From Sorangium cellulosum (lineage in GTDB: Bacteria > Myxococcota_A > Polyangia > Polyangiales > Polyangiaceae), in contig NZ_CP012670.1 in assembly GCF_004135735.1 (NCBI RefSeq), positions 9,123,501 through 9,187,500 on the forward strand: a stretch of DNA of 64,000 bases. The letters are read 5' to 3'. A program made the position numbers and the translations under genes. This document shows positions 18,101 through 25,800 of the stretch, piece by piece; position 1 is the first letter of the stretch; the number at the start of each line of letters is the position of its first letter. A model generated the notes under the pieces. It did no database searches. It was not told where the DNA came from and saw only the letters and a list, made by a program, of their open reading frames with translations.

Positions 18101-19889
18101 CGACAAGGCGCACGGCTCGCCCACGTTCGACTTCCAGCTCCTCGGCGAGGACGGCGAGCCGATCGCGCTCGTCACGGGCCTCACGTTCCGCAAGCTCCGC
18201 TCCCGCGCGGCGCCCGACGCGCCGTCCGCGCCCGCCCGGGGCCCGAGCCACGGGGAGGCGGCTCGCCCCGCGGACGCGATTCGCCCCGCGCACGCGATTC
18301 GCCCCGCGGACGCGGCTCGCCCCGCGGACGCGATTCGCCCCGCGGACGCCACGCGCCCCGCGGACACCACGCGCCCCGCGGACGCGCCGGCTCCCGGCAA
18401 TGGCCACGCCGGCGCGTCCCCGCGCGCGCCGGCGGCCGAGGTGCTGTTCTTCTCGCCCGCGTGGGTGCCGGAGAAGCCTGTCATGGCCGCCTCCGTGACC
18501 GGGGATATCGTCGTGTTCGGGGACGACGACGCGCAGATCACCCAGCTCCGGGGGCTCCTGCCGCTCGCCCGGCTCATTCACGCCCGCTCGGGGCCGGGCT
18601 TTCAGCGCGTCGGCCCCGCGGCGTACGTGGTCCGCCGCGACAGCCAGGAAGATCTCGCTGCCCTCTTCGCCGAGCTCGACGACGACCGCTCGAAGTCGCT
18701 CAAGGCCATCTATCTCTGGGGCTTCCCCCGCGGCGCGGCCGGGGGCTCGACGACCCCGGGCGAGGGGGACGTCGCGGCGGCGCTCCGGGCGCTGTTCGTC
18801 CTCTTCAAGGCGCACATGGCCGAGCGGCGACGGGGGATGCAGCTCCTCTACCTCACGTCGTCGGCGATGGGCGCCGTGCCCGTGAACGAGGCGGTGCTGG
18901 CGTTCCTCCGGACCCTCCGGACGGAGAACCCGACCTACGTGGGCAAGGTGATCGCCGTGGCGGATCCGGATCACGTCGGCCGCGCCTGCGCCACGGAGCT
19001 CGGCCTCCCGACCGGCAGCGACGTGGTCCAGCACGTCGACGGCGCGCGCCACGTCCGGAAGCTCTTCTCACGCGATCCGGCCCCCCTGGAGCGCCTGCGG
19101 GACGCGCTCCAGGTCGAGCCGGGCGGCACCTTCGTCCTCACGGGCGGCGCGGGCAAGATCGGCCTGCTCCTCACGGACATGCTGGTGCGGGAGTACCAGG
19201 TGAACGTCGCCCTCATCGGCCGCTCCCGGCTCGACGAGACCCGGCGACGGGCCATCGACAGCATCCGTTCGGGTCCTGCCCGGGCGTTCTACTACCCGGC
19301 GGACGTCGGGGTGCTCGACGACACCGACAGGGCCATCCAGGCGGTTCGCAGGACGCTCGGCCCCATCCGCGGGGCGGTCCATGCGGCCGCGATCATCCGC
19401 GACAGCTTCTTCATCAAGAAGACGCTGGACGAGGTCGACAGCGTGCTGCGACCGAAGGTCAACGGCGCCATCCACCTGGACTTCCTGCTGCGCGACGATC
19501 CGCTCGAGGTGTTCGTCCTGTGCTCGGGCCTGGCGGCCCTCCTGGGCAACCAGGGGCAATCGGACTACGCGGCCGCGAACGGGTTCCTCGACGGATTCGC
19601 GGTGCATCGCGAGGCGCTCCGGCGGGCAGGCCGACGCCAGGGGAGGACCGTCTCCATCAACTGGCCCCTCTGGGGGGGCGAGGGCGGCATGGGCGTCCCC
19701 GATTACATCGAGGCCGAGCTCCTGAAGCGGGGGCTCGTGCCGCTCGACATCAGCGATGGCGTGACGGCGTTCCGGCAAGCGCTCGCCATGAAGGAGCCGC
19801 AGGTGGCGGTCGTCGCCGGGCAGAGGGCCGCAGCCCGGCGGCTCCTGCGTCCATGGCTTTCGGAGGGGCGAGTGGAGGAGCATCGATGA
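9192..19889 (+). CDS. Type I polyketide synthase, two modules (KS-AT-DH0-KR-ACP-KS-AT-DH-KR), split module at C-terminus
   Basis: The protein has 3565 residues. GTG is the start: it overlaps the previous stop and has GGAGGAG 4 bases upstream. Module 1 has a docking coil, KS (34-456), and an AT (579-880) with GHSQGE and YASH, predicting methylmalonyl-CoA, unlike its neighbours. The DH fold carries Gln at residue 980 where the catalytic His belongs, so dehydration should fail. The KR is B type with LDD, and the ACP Ser is residue 1758. Module 2 has a KS from about 1820 and an AT from 2353 with GHSLGE and HAFH (malonyl). Its DH (about 2747-3003) keeps its His and a DGAFQ motif, and its KR (GGAGKIG, SDYAAAN) looks like those of trans-AT synthases. 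Proline/alanine-rich repeat linkers flank this DH. There is no ACP after the last KR; the next protein supplies it. Confidence 0.95.
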   Translation: MKDEALSFRRALEKTIVEIHRLNREIDDLRTRSNEPIAIVAMACRFPGGVDSPEALWRLLSEGRDAIGPFPEGRGWELAGLYDPDPDAPGKSITTQGGFLYDADRFDPAFFGISPREAERIDPQQRLLLECSWEALERAGFPPHTLDASATGVFVGLMYTEYGLRLLGRPEALDGYIGIGSAGSTASGRISYTLGLRGPAVTVDTACSSSLVSLHLACTALRRGECDLALAGGVAVIATPAPFIEFSRQRALAVDGRCKSFGAGADGVSWSEGCGILVLKRLSDARRDGDRVLAVVRGSAVNQDGRSQGLTAPNGPAQQDVIQRALAAAGLTAADVDAVEGHGTGTPLGDPIEAQALLSIYGKAHTAERPLWLGSIKSNFGHTQAAAGVAGVMKLVLAMQHAELPRTLHADPPSRHIDWSQGHVRLLSQPAPWPRADRPRRAAVSSFGVSGTNAHVIVEEAPAQAAEASTAEAPAAEAPAAEAAPPGAAPPAIALPLLVSGRDEAALRAQAGRWAAWLEAHPEARWTDVVHTAAVRRTHQGARAAVTATSATDAAAALTALSRGEPHPAVTPGEARPRGKVVFVCPGQGSQWPAMGRALLAESEVFAAAVAACDAALRPFTGWSVLAVLRGEQGEAAPPADRVDVVQPALFAMAVGLSAVWRAWGVEPSAVVGHSQGEVAAAHIAGALTLEDAARVVALRSQLVRRLAGAGAMAVIERPVGEVEQRIARFASALSVAAVNTPDSTVVSGDAAAVERLLAELEHEEAFARRVKVDYASHSAHVDAILPELEAALASIAPRACAIPLCSTVTGEVLAGPEMDAAYWCRNLREPVRLDRALARLLSDGHGVFVELSAHPVLAIPLTAASAERDGVVVGSLQRDDGGLGRLVAALGALHAQGHPVDWASVLAPHGGSLVDLPTYAFQRQRYWLEAPRGRLDASDLGLSATGRPLLGAATRVAGTDGYLFTGRLSPAEHPWIAGQAVFERTLFPAAGFLALALEAAEATGAAGVVELVVPAHLVLPARGAVHLQIAVQGPDEAGRRPFSVYSRAETAGLDAEWTLHATGLLGGTPASAATDAGLEGWPPEGAAPVDVDDAYARLEAAGVRHAPSSRGLVEVWQAERHLYVRAALADGAALADGLHPALWDAALHALSLGVPGQGAERAGVLLPRAWSDVALTASGATELRVRIDRADADAEHVTASLTLADADGQPVATVGSVELRRVTAAEVRALGAATQHLYGVTWKAVELAAPPRSAGEQVVLGPDGELAATLGARRVDALEELFAGGEAAPSAPRRLVVDARARRDGDVPAAAHQATREGLELVQRWLSDERLADTELVVLTREAVSTGPDEGVEDLGHAALWGLLRAARGEHPDRGVRLVDLGPDAPAAELLHRALQAATEPELALRRGIALSPRLGALHDRPEAPAPIRLDPEGTALITGGTGELGRLVAHHLVAAHGVRHLVLTSRRGLDAPGAAALVEALRAAGAATVEVAACDVADRAALAEVLASIPAARPLTAVVHTAGVLDDGLVTGLSAERLDRVLRPKVDGACHLHELTRNAPLAAFVLFSSAAGALGSPGQSSYAAANVFLDALASHLRARGVPAISLAWGLWEQQGLGMTATLGAADIARMRRLGVVPMSPQEGLALLDASLERPAPLLVPAPLDLAALERAAREGAPASPLLRELLRVAPARRAAAADRAGGKASALRARLSRLPQGERFAAVLDLVRTEAARVLRLPGAAAVPPDRPLKELGLDSLTAVELRNRLAARTEIRQPATLVFNHPTPSAISRLLLKQAGDDLAPGEAAAGLARARQRAPLDEPIAIVSMACRCPGGVDSPEALWRLLAEGRDAIGPLPEARGFRLEQILGRDPSAASSRPFRGQGGFLYDADQFDAEFFGLTPREARFLDPQHALLLECTWEALERAGVVPQSLEGSATGVFVGMVGGMAADRAAASSEGYALTGTAMSTASGRISYALGLRGAAVTVDTACSSSAVAIHLACTSLRTGECDLALAGGVTVMGRPEIFTEFGRLDILAPDGRCKAFGADADGVGWGEGCGVLLLKRLSDAQRDGDRVLAVIRGSAVNQDGRSQGLTAPNGPSQEAVIQRALSAAGLAAADVDAVEAHGTGTRLGDPIEAQALLSAYGQAHTAERPLWLGSIKSNLGHTQAAAGVAGVIKVVLAMQHGLLPRTLYADTPSPDIDWSQGHVRLLRDPVPWPRGARPRRAGVSSFGISGTNAHLLIEEPPEPPQADAAPRGATPPFLPLLVSGRDLAALRAQAARLSAHLRDRPDQPLSDVAASLATTRAHLAARLSLPIAATAGRDEVSGALHAFAERGIALGGAWVTPAQHRPGKLAVLFAGQGAQRPAMGRGLYEALPVFREALDEVCARLDAHLDAPLKDVLFAAEGSPEASALNQTGWAQPALFALEVALYRQWEAWGLRPDALMGHSLGEIVAAHVAGVLGLADACALIAARGRLMQALPAGGAMASVEATEDEVRPLLEAGQGRASLAALNGPRQTVVSGDEDAVEAVLGHFKAQGRRGKRLTVSHAFHSARMEPMLEAFRAVAATLTFQAPRIPIVSNVTGERAPVEALTSPEYWVRQVREAVRWTDGVRALEADGVTTYVECGPDGATSAMASQCVTRAGKAPAFVSSLSRKGDEAQALVSAACAVHVRGDFLDWGAFFAGSGARRVELPTYAFQRRRYGADEPSPRPAEVRAPAPAEVRAQAPAEVRAQASAPDTTRTRVRVSADDPAVHGHVVGSRTLYPAAGYIDLALKVAASAGHACVRAANLAWFAPAVVPPEGLSLEVELRRTPAGLECEISSGESTPRTVHFQGTLRGDDPGPWPSIDLRRIIGQCAVRLDRAHLYDLFARYGFSYDQAFRSVAWLVSNADNVVGRVELPASGPATAEHHLQPNLLDGAFQTVVGLDAVNALSGSRDADQGFVPSAIQEVRIFGRLRRAAYVHATRRDKAHGSPTFDFQLLGEDGEPIALVTGLTFRKLRSRAAPDAPSAPARGPSHGEAARPADAIRPAHAIRPADAARPADAIRPADATRPADTTRPADAPAPGNGHAGASPRAPAAEVLFFSPAWVPEKPVMAASVTGDIVVFGDDDAQITQLRGLLPLARLIHARSGPGFQRVGPAAYVVRRDSQEDLAALFAELDDDRSKSLKAIYLWGFPRGAAGGSTTPGEGDVAAALRALFVLFKAHMAERRRGMQLLYLTSSAMGAVPVNEAVLAFLRTLRTENPTYVGKVIAVADPDHVGRACATELGLPTGSDVVQHVDGARHVRKLFSRDPAPLERLRDALQVEPGGTFVLTGGAGKIGLLLTDMLVREYQVNVALIGRSRLDETRRRAIDSIRSGPARAFYYPADVGVLDDTDRAIQAVRRTLGPIRGAVHAAAIIRDSFFIKKTLDEVDSVLRPKVNGAIHLDFLLRDDPLEVFVLCSGLAALLGNQGQSDYAAANGFLDGFAVHREALRRAGRRQGRTVSINWPLWGGEGGMGVPDYIEAELLKRGLVPLDISDGVTAFRQALAMKEPQVAVVAGQRAAARRLLRPWLSEGRVEEHR
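18241..18400 (+). repeat. 18-bp tandem repeat coding a hexapeptide linker
   Basis: About eight copies of an 18-bp unit encode variants of the hexapeptide RPADAI between the last DH and KR of the two-module PKS. The array is in frame and acts as a flexible interdomain linker. A shorter repeat coding AEVRAPAP-like units lies at about 17333-17403, before the same DH. Both look like slippage-prone spacers, not folded domains. Confidence 0.8.
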
Positions 19890-22800
19890 CGAGCTGGTTG
19901 CTTGCGAAGACCGAGGAGTTCCTCGGCGACCTGGTGTCCGAGGTCAGCGAGATCCGCCGGGACACGATCTCGCCGGAGGCCGACTTCCAGGAATTCGGTC
20001 TCGACTCTCGCTTCGTCATCGCGATGAACTCGAGGCTCGAGCAGCACTTCTCCGGCCTGCCTCGCACGCTGTTCTTCGAGTACCCGTCCATCCGCGCGAT
20101 CGCCGGCTACCTGGTCGAGGAGTTTCAGGACCAGCTCCACGCGCTCTTCTCCGACGGCGCGCCGGCGGATCCGCTGCCCGCGGCGCCGAGCGCGGCGGCC
20201 GCGCCCTCCGGCGACGCCGCGCCCTCCGGCGCCACCGCGCCCGGCAACGCCGCGCTCGGCGGCGCAACGAGCGCGGCGGCTGCGCCTTCCGGCGCCGCCG
20301 TGCCCGGCGGCGCGACGAGCGCTGCGACCGATCTCTCCGATCTCTCGGCCCTGGCGCAGCAGATCCCGCTCCCGGAGGCGCTCCTGTCGGAGGATGACCT
20401 CCCCCGCGCGGACGCCCGACCTCGGGCCCCCGCGCCCCCTGTGGCCAGCGCGTCGGGCCGCGACCGGAGCGGCGACGACATCGCCGTGATCGGGGTGGCG
20501 GGCAGGTATCCGAAGGCGAGGAACATCGAGGAGTTCTGGCGCAACCTGCGCGAGGGGCGCGACTGCGTCGAGCCGCTCCCGAAGGAGCGATGGACCCCGG
20601 CGCCGTCGGACCCGCTCCGCTGGGGCGGGTACCTCGACGGCGTCGCCGAGTTCGACTCGCTCTTCTTCGGCATCTCGCCGCGCGAAGGAGAGGGCATGGA
20701 TCCCCAGGAGCGGCTCTTCCTGGAGGTCGCGTGGGAGGCCATCGAGAGCGCCGGGTACGACCCCTTCAGGCTGGGTCGCAGCGGGGAGCCGGCGCCCGTC
20801 GGCGTCTTCGTGGGCGTCATGTACGGCGAATACCAGGTCTTCGGGGCGGAGCTGACGCTCCTCGGCCAGCCGACGCTCGTGAGCTCCTCGTACGCGACGA
20901 TCCCGAACCGCGTCTCGTATTTCCTGAACTTCAGCGGCCCGAGCCTGGCCCTGGACACGATGTGCTCGTCTTCCCTGACGGCGCTCCACCTCGCGTGCGC
21001 GAGCCTGCGCTCGGGGGACTGCAAGATGGCCCTGGTCGGAGGCGCCAACGTCACGATCCACCCCAACAAGTACCGGCTGCTGGAGGCCGGAAAGTACCTG
21101 GCGAGCGACGGCCGGTGCCGGAGCTACGGCGCGGATGGAGATGGATACGTCCCCGCCGAGGGCGTCGGCGCGGTGCTCCTCAAGCCCCTGGCCGACGCGC
21201 GCCGCGACGGCGACACGGTCTGGGGCGTCATCAAGAGCACGAGCATCAACCACGGGGCGCGCTCGCGCGGGTACACGACCCCCAACCCCAACGCGCAAGC
21301 GAGCTCGCTGTCGCGCGCGCTGGAGCGCGCCGGGATCGATCCGGCCACGCTCGGGTACATCGAGGGGCACGGCACCGGCACGTCGCTGGGCGATCCGATC
21401 GAGATCCGCGGCATCCAGAAGGCCGTGGGCGCCGTCGCGGAGAAGATCCCGATCGGCTCGGTCAAGTCGAACATCGGGCACGCGGAGTCTGCCGCGGGCG
21501 TCGCGGGCCTCACGAAGGTGCTCTTGCAGCTCCGGGCGCGGGAGCTCGTGCCCTCGATCCACTGCGAGCCCCCGAACCCGAACATCGATTTCGACAGGTC
21601 GCCCATCCGGGTGCAGCGGCACGCGGCGCCCTGGGACCGCAGGACCGTCACGGCGGGCGGGGTCACTCGAGAGGTCCCCCGGCGGGCCGTCGTCTCCGCC
21701 TTCGGCGCGGGGGGGAGCAACGCGCACGTCGTCGTCGAGGAGGACGACGCGCCGGCGCCGCAGCGCGCCGTGCCGGCGCAGCCCCGGCTGTTCGTCCTGT
21801 CGGCGCGCTCCGTCGAGCGGCTCCGCGCCCACGCGCAGGGCTTCCTCGACTTCTTCTCCAGGATGCCGCCGCTCCGGGAGGCCGAGGCGCGGGAGCTCTT
21901 CTACGACATGTGCGCGACGCTCTACTTCGGTCGCACGCCGTTCGACGCGCGGCTCGCCATCGTGGCCGAGAGCCTGCGGACGCTGCAGCAGAAGCTCGCC
22001 GCGTTCGTCTATGGCGCCTCGCGGGACCCCGACATCGTCGTGAGCGACGGGCCGTCGCTCGCGGCCGCGGCCGGCGGGCAGCGCCAGCTCTCTGGCCTCG
22101 CCGATGTCGGGCGCCGCTGGGTCGCGGGGGAGGCGGTCGACGGGAGCGAGCTGTTCCCGCACCCCTGGAGGAAGCTCTCCCTGCCGACCTATCCCTTCGA
22201 GCGGCGGCGGCTGTGGGCGCCTTCCGGGGAGAAGCTGTACGACCTCAAGCCCGCCTCGGCGCCGGCGCTGGCCGCGCCGCCGGGGAACGGGGCTCCACCG
22301 CGGGACGTCGCTGCGGAGGCGCCGCGGGCCGCTCGCACGGACACCGCCGGGGCGGCCGCCGTGAACGGGAGGCAGCACGAGCGCGTGGAGCCGGCCGCGT
22401 GGAGGGCCGACGCGGCCGAGCGGCCGTCCTCCCCTGCCCTGGGCCCGTCGGAGAGCGGGACCCGCGGGGCCGAGGGCGGCTCCCTGGCCGCCAGCACGCT
22501 GGCCGCCGGCGCGTCGAACGGCCACGCCGCGCGGGCGGCGGCGCCCGGCAGCCCGGCGGCGAGCGTCCCGGCGGTCGCTCCGGCGACGCCCGCCGCGAGC
22601 GCCGCTCCGGCGACGCCCGCCGCGAGCGCCGCTCCGGCGACGCCCGCCGCGATCGTCGAGGAGATCGTCCGCGATCTCGTGGCGCAGATCCTCTTCGTCG
22701 ATCGCACGACCATCCGCTCCGACACGGCGCTGTTCGACTACGGCCTCGAGTCGGTCAGCTCCGTCGAGCTCGCGGAGCGGCTCAACGCGATGCTCGGCAC

Positions 22801-25800
22801 GGACATCTCGCCGACGAGCTTCTTCGAGTTCAACACGCTCGCGCATTTCAGCCGTCACCTGGTCGAGCGCCACGACCTCGCGGACCGGCTCTCCGGCCTG
22901 AGCGCCGGCCTCGCGGCCGGCGGAGGGGGCGCCGCTCCCGCGGCCCCCGGCCGCGCGGTCCCGCCGGCGCAGGCCGCCGCCGCGGCCGAGCGCATCGAGG
23001 GCCGCGCAGCCGCCGCCGAGCGCGCGGCCGCTCCCGGGGCCAGCGGGCCCACCATCGAGGAGCTCTGGGCCAGCGCGCTGCGCGCCGAAGGGATCGAGGC
23101 GCCCCAGGGCCCGGAGCGCCGGCGCCCGGACGCCGAGGTCGAGCGCCCGCCGTCGCCGGCCCGGACGGCGGAGCAGGCCACGCCCGCCGCGATCGTCGAG
23201 GAGATCGTCCGCGATCTCGTATCGCAGATCCTCTTCGTCGACCGCACGACCATCCGCTCCGACACGGCGCTGTTCGATTACGGCCTCGAGTCGGTCAGCT
23301 CCGTCGAGCTCGCGGAGCGGCTCAACGCGATGCTCGGCACGGACATCTCGCCGACGAGCTTCTTCGAGTTCAACACGCTCGCGCATTTCAGCCGTCACCT
23401 GGTCGAGCGCTACGACCTCGCGGACCGGCTCTCTGGCCTCCCCGGGCCGAGCGGAGCCCCCGCCGGGGCGAGCGCCGCCCCCGCGCCGACCCGCGCGCCT
23501 CACGCCGAGGGCTCCGCAGCGCTCGCGGGCCCCGAGCCGCGGCGCACGGACGCCGGGATCGAGCTGCACGTCATCCCCGGCGTGGACGGGCTCGCCGTCG
23601 AGTTCGCCACGCTCGGCTCGGGCGTGCCGCTCTTCGTGCTCGGCGGCCTGCTGGCGACCCACGAGGCGCTGACCTTGAACCCGGACATCCTGTCGCTCGG
23701 GCAGGCCTACCGGGTGATCATGCTGCACCCGCCCGGCGCAGGCCGGAGCGAGCTGCCGCGCGAGGAGCTCTCGATGGACTTCATCGTACGGCAGCTCGAT
23801 TGCGTGCGGCAGGCCCTCGGGCTCTCGCCGATCGTGCTGGTCGGCTACTCGTTCGGCGGCCTCGTCGCGCAGGCGTACGTCGCGAAGTACCCCGAGCGGG
23901 TCTCGAAGCTCGTCCTCGCGTGCACGACGTCGGACCCGGCGAGCGTGGTGAACGGCATGCACCTCGTCGCGGCCGAAGCGCAGCGCCACCCGGACGGCCT
24001 CCGGGCCCTCCAGTTCGCCGATCTCGGCAAGTTCCCGCTCTACTCCCGCCTGAGCACGGGCCTCCGGCCCGAGGCGCTCGCGCACCCCAGCGTCCCGACC
24101 CTCATCGTGGCGGGCGCCGAGGATCGGTACGTGCCGCCCGTCCACGCCGAGCGCCTCGCGCGCGCCAACCCCGGCGCGACGCTCCACGTCGTCGAGGGCG
24201 CCGGGCACTTCCTCGGCCTGTCGCACGGCGGCGTGCTGGTCTCCCTCGTGAACGGCTTCGTGCTCGGGGACGAGGCCGCGCCGGCGCGCTCCAGGCCCGC
24301 CGCGGCCCGGCGCGGCGCATTGCGCGAGATGAGCCAGGCGTCGCTCGGCGCGCTGAAGAGCTACCTGGAAGAGGGAGAGATCGCCTCGGGCGTGGAGGTC
24401 TCGCCCGTCGCGGGTCAGGTCGGCTACCTGCTCAACCGGCTCCTGAGCTCGGAGGGGGCGCCGAGCGCCCCGTACAACTGCTTCTTCCTGCCGTCCGGCC
24501 TCGAGGCGGTCGACGCCGCGCTGCGCTTCGGGCGCCGCCGGGCGAGGCTCGCGAGGCGCCTCGGCGACGCGAGGACGCTCCTCCTCGACCCCGACGGCGC
24601 GCTCCGCCGGCATTTCGAGTTCCTCCCGGGAGAGCGGCTCTTCCCCGATCTGATCTTCGCGGCCGACGCGCGCGAGCTGCTCCAGCGCTTGCAGAGCGCC
24701 GAGGACGTCGGCGCCGCGTACGTCACCACGGCGTGCGACGACGCGACCCTCGAGTCGGTCATGGCGGCGTGCGCGCGGCGCGGGATCGTCTCGGTGCTCG
24801 GGGAGCTGCACGCGGACGCCGGCGAGCTCGCCACCCGGGCCCTGCGATCGAAGCCCGACGTCGTGGTGCTCGACGAGGCCATCGCCGGGTTCGAGGTGCC
24901 GTTCGGCGTGTGCGCGATACGGCGCTTCCAGGAGAGCGGCGTGTGGACCCGCCAGCCCGAGGAGTTCGCGGTGCGCCTCCCCGGATCGATGGCGGGGCCC
25001 GCGCTGACGGTCGTCAGGGAGAACCTCCTCCGGCGGTTCCGGCCCGTCGTGACGAGCGACGCGGTCGCGGACCTGCGGGCGATCGCCGCGGATCACCGGC
25101 GGACGAAGGAGGCCCACCGGCGCTACGTGAACCCCGCGCTGGTGGAGTCGCTCGACGCGTTCGGGCTGGCGGTCCGCCAGCGGCACGCCGACCGGCGCGG
25201 CTACGAGATCGAGCGCGAGGACGGCAGCTCGGCCCGGGTCACCAACCTGTACCTCGTGACGAGCGCGTCGTATCGAGGGCACACCGGCGCCGAGGTCGCG
25301 CGGTCGGTCCTGGGCGCCCACGACGTCACGAGGGATTACTGGGCCGATCTCGAGCAGCGCACGCCGCGCGAGACCGGCTTTGCCCGGATCTTCCCCGCGG
25401 CGAGCCCCTCGACCGTGGTCGAGTCGGCGTTGAAGCTCGGGCTGCTCGCCGCGAGAGAAGGCTCGGCGCTGCTCGTCCTCAAGGGGAGCCCCGTCTTCAC
25501 GCGGCTCGGGGCGCTCGTCTCGCACGCGGAGCCCGGCTCGGCGCTGGAGGCCCTCGTCGAGCGCTGCCCCTGGTCCAGGGTGATCGCGGTCGATCCGTTC
25601 GGCGAGGGCGCGGCCTCCGAGATCGAGGCGAAGCTCGCGTCGGGCGAGGTCGGCTTCGTCTGGCTGGAGACGCTGCAATCGGACTGGGGCGGTCTGCGGA
25701 GCATCCCGGACGCCGTGCTCCAGGCGATCGACAGGCACCGGGAGCGGTCGGGATACCTGGTGGGCGTCGACGAGACCTACACGAGCCTCGGTTGCGGCCG

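Noticed and set aside
3256..19052. Very long open frames on the minus strand opposite the PKS genes (up to 3377 codons).
   Set aside because: They are Arg/Gly/Ala-rich, have no recognisable domains, and mirror the coding strand. High GC removes stop codons from antisense frames.
20475..21745. Non-elongating KS (KS0) in the fourth PKS.
   Set aside because: Cys360 and the His residues in GHGTGT and SNIGHA are all present, so loss of condensation is not supported by sequence.
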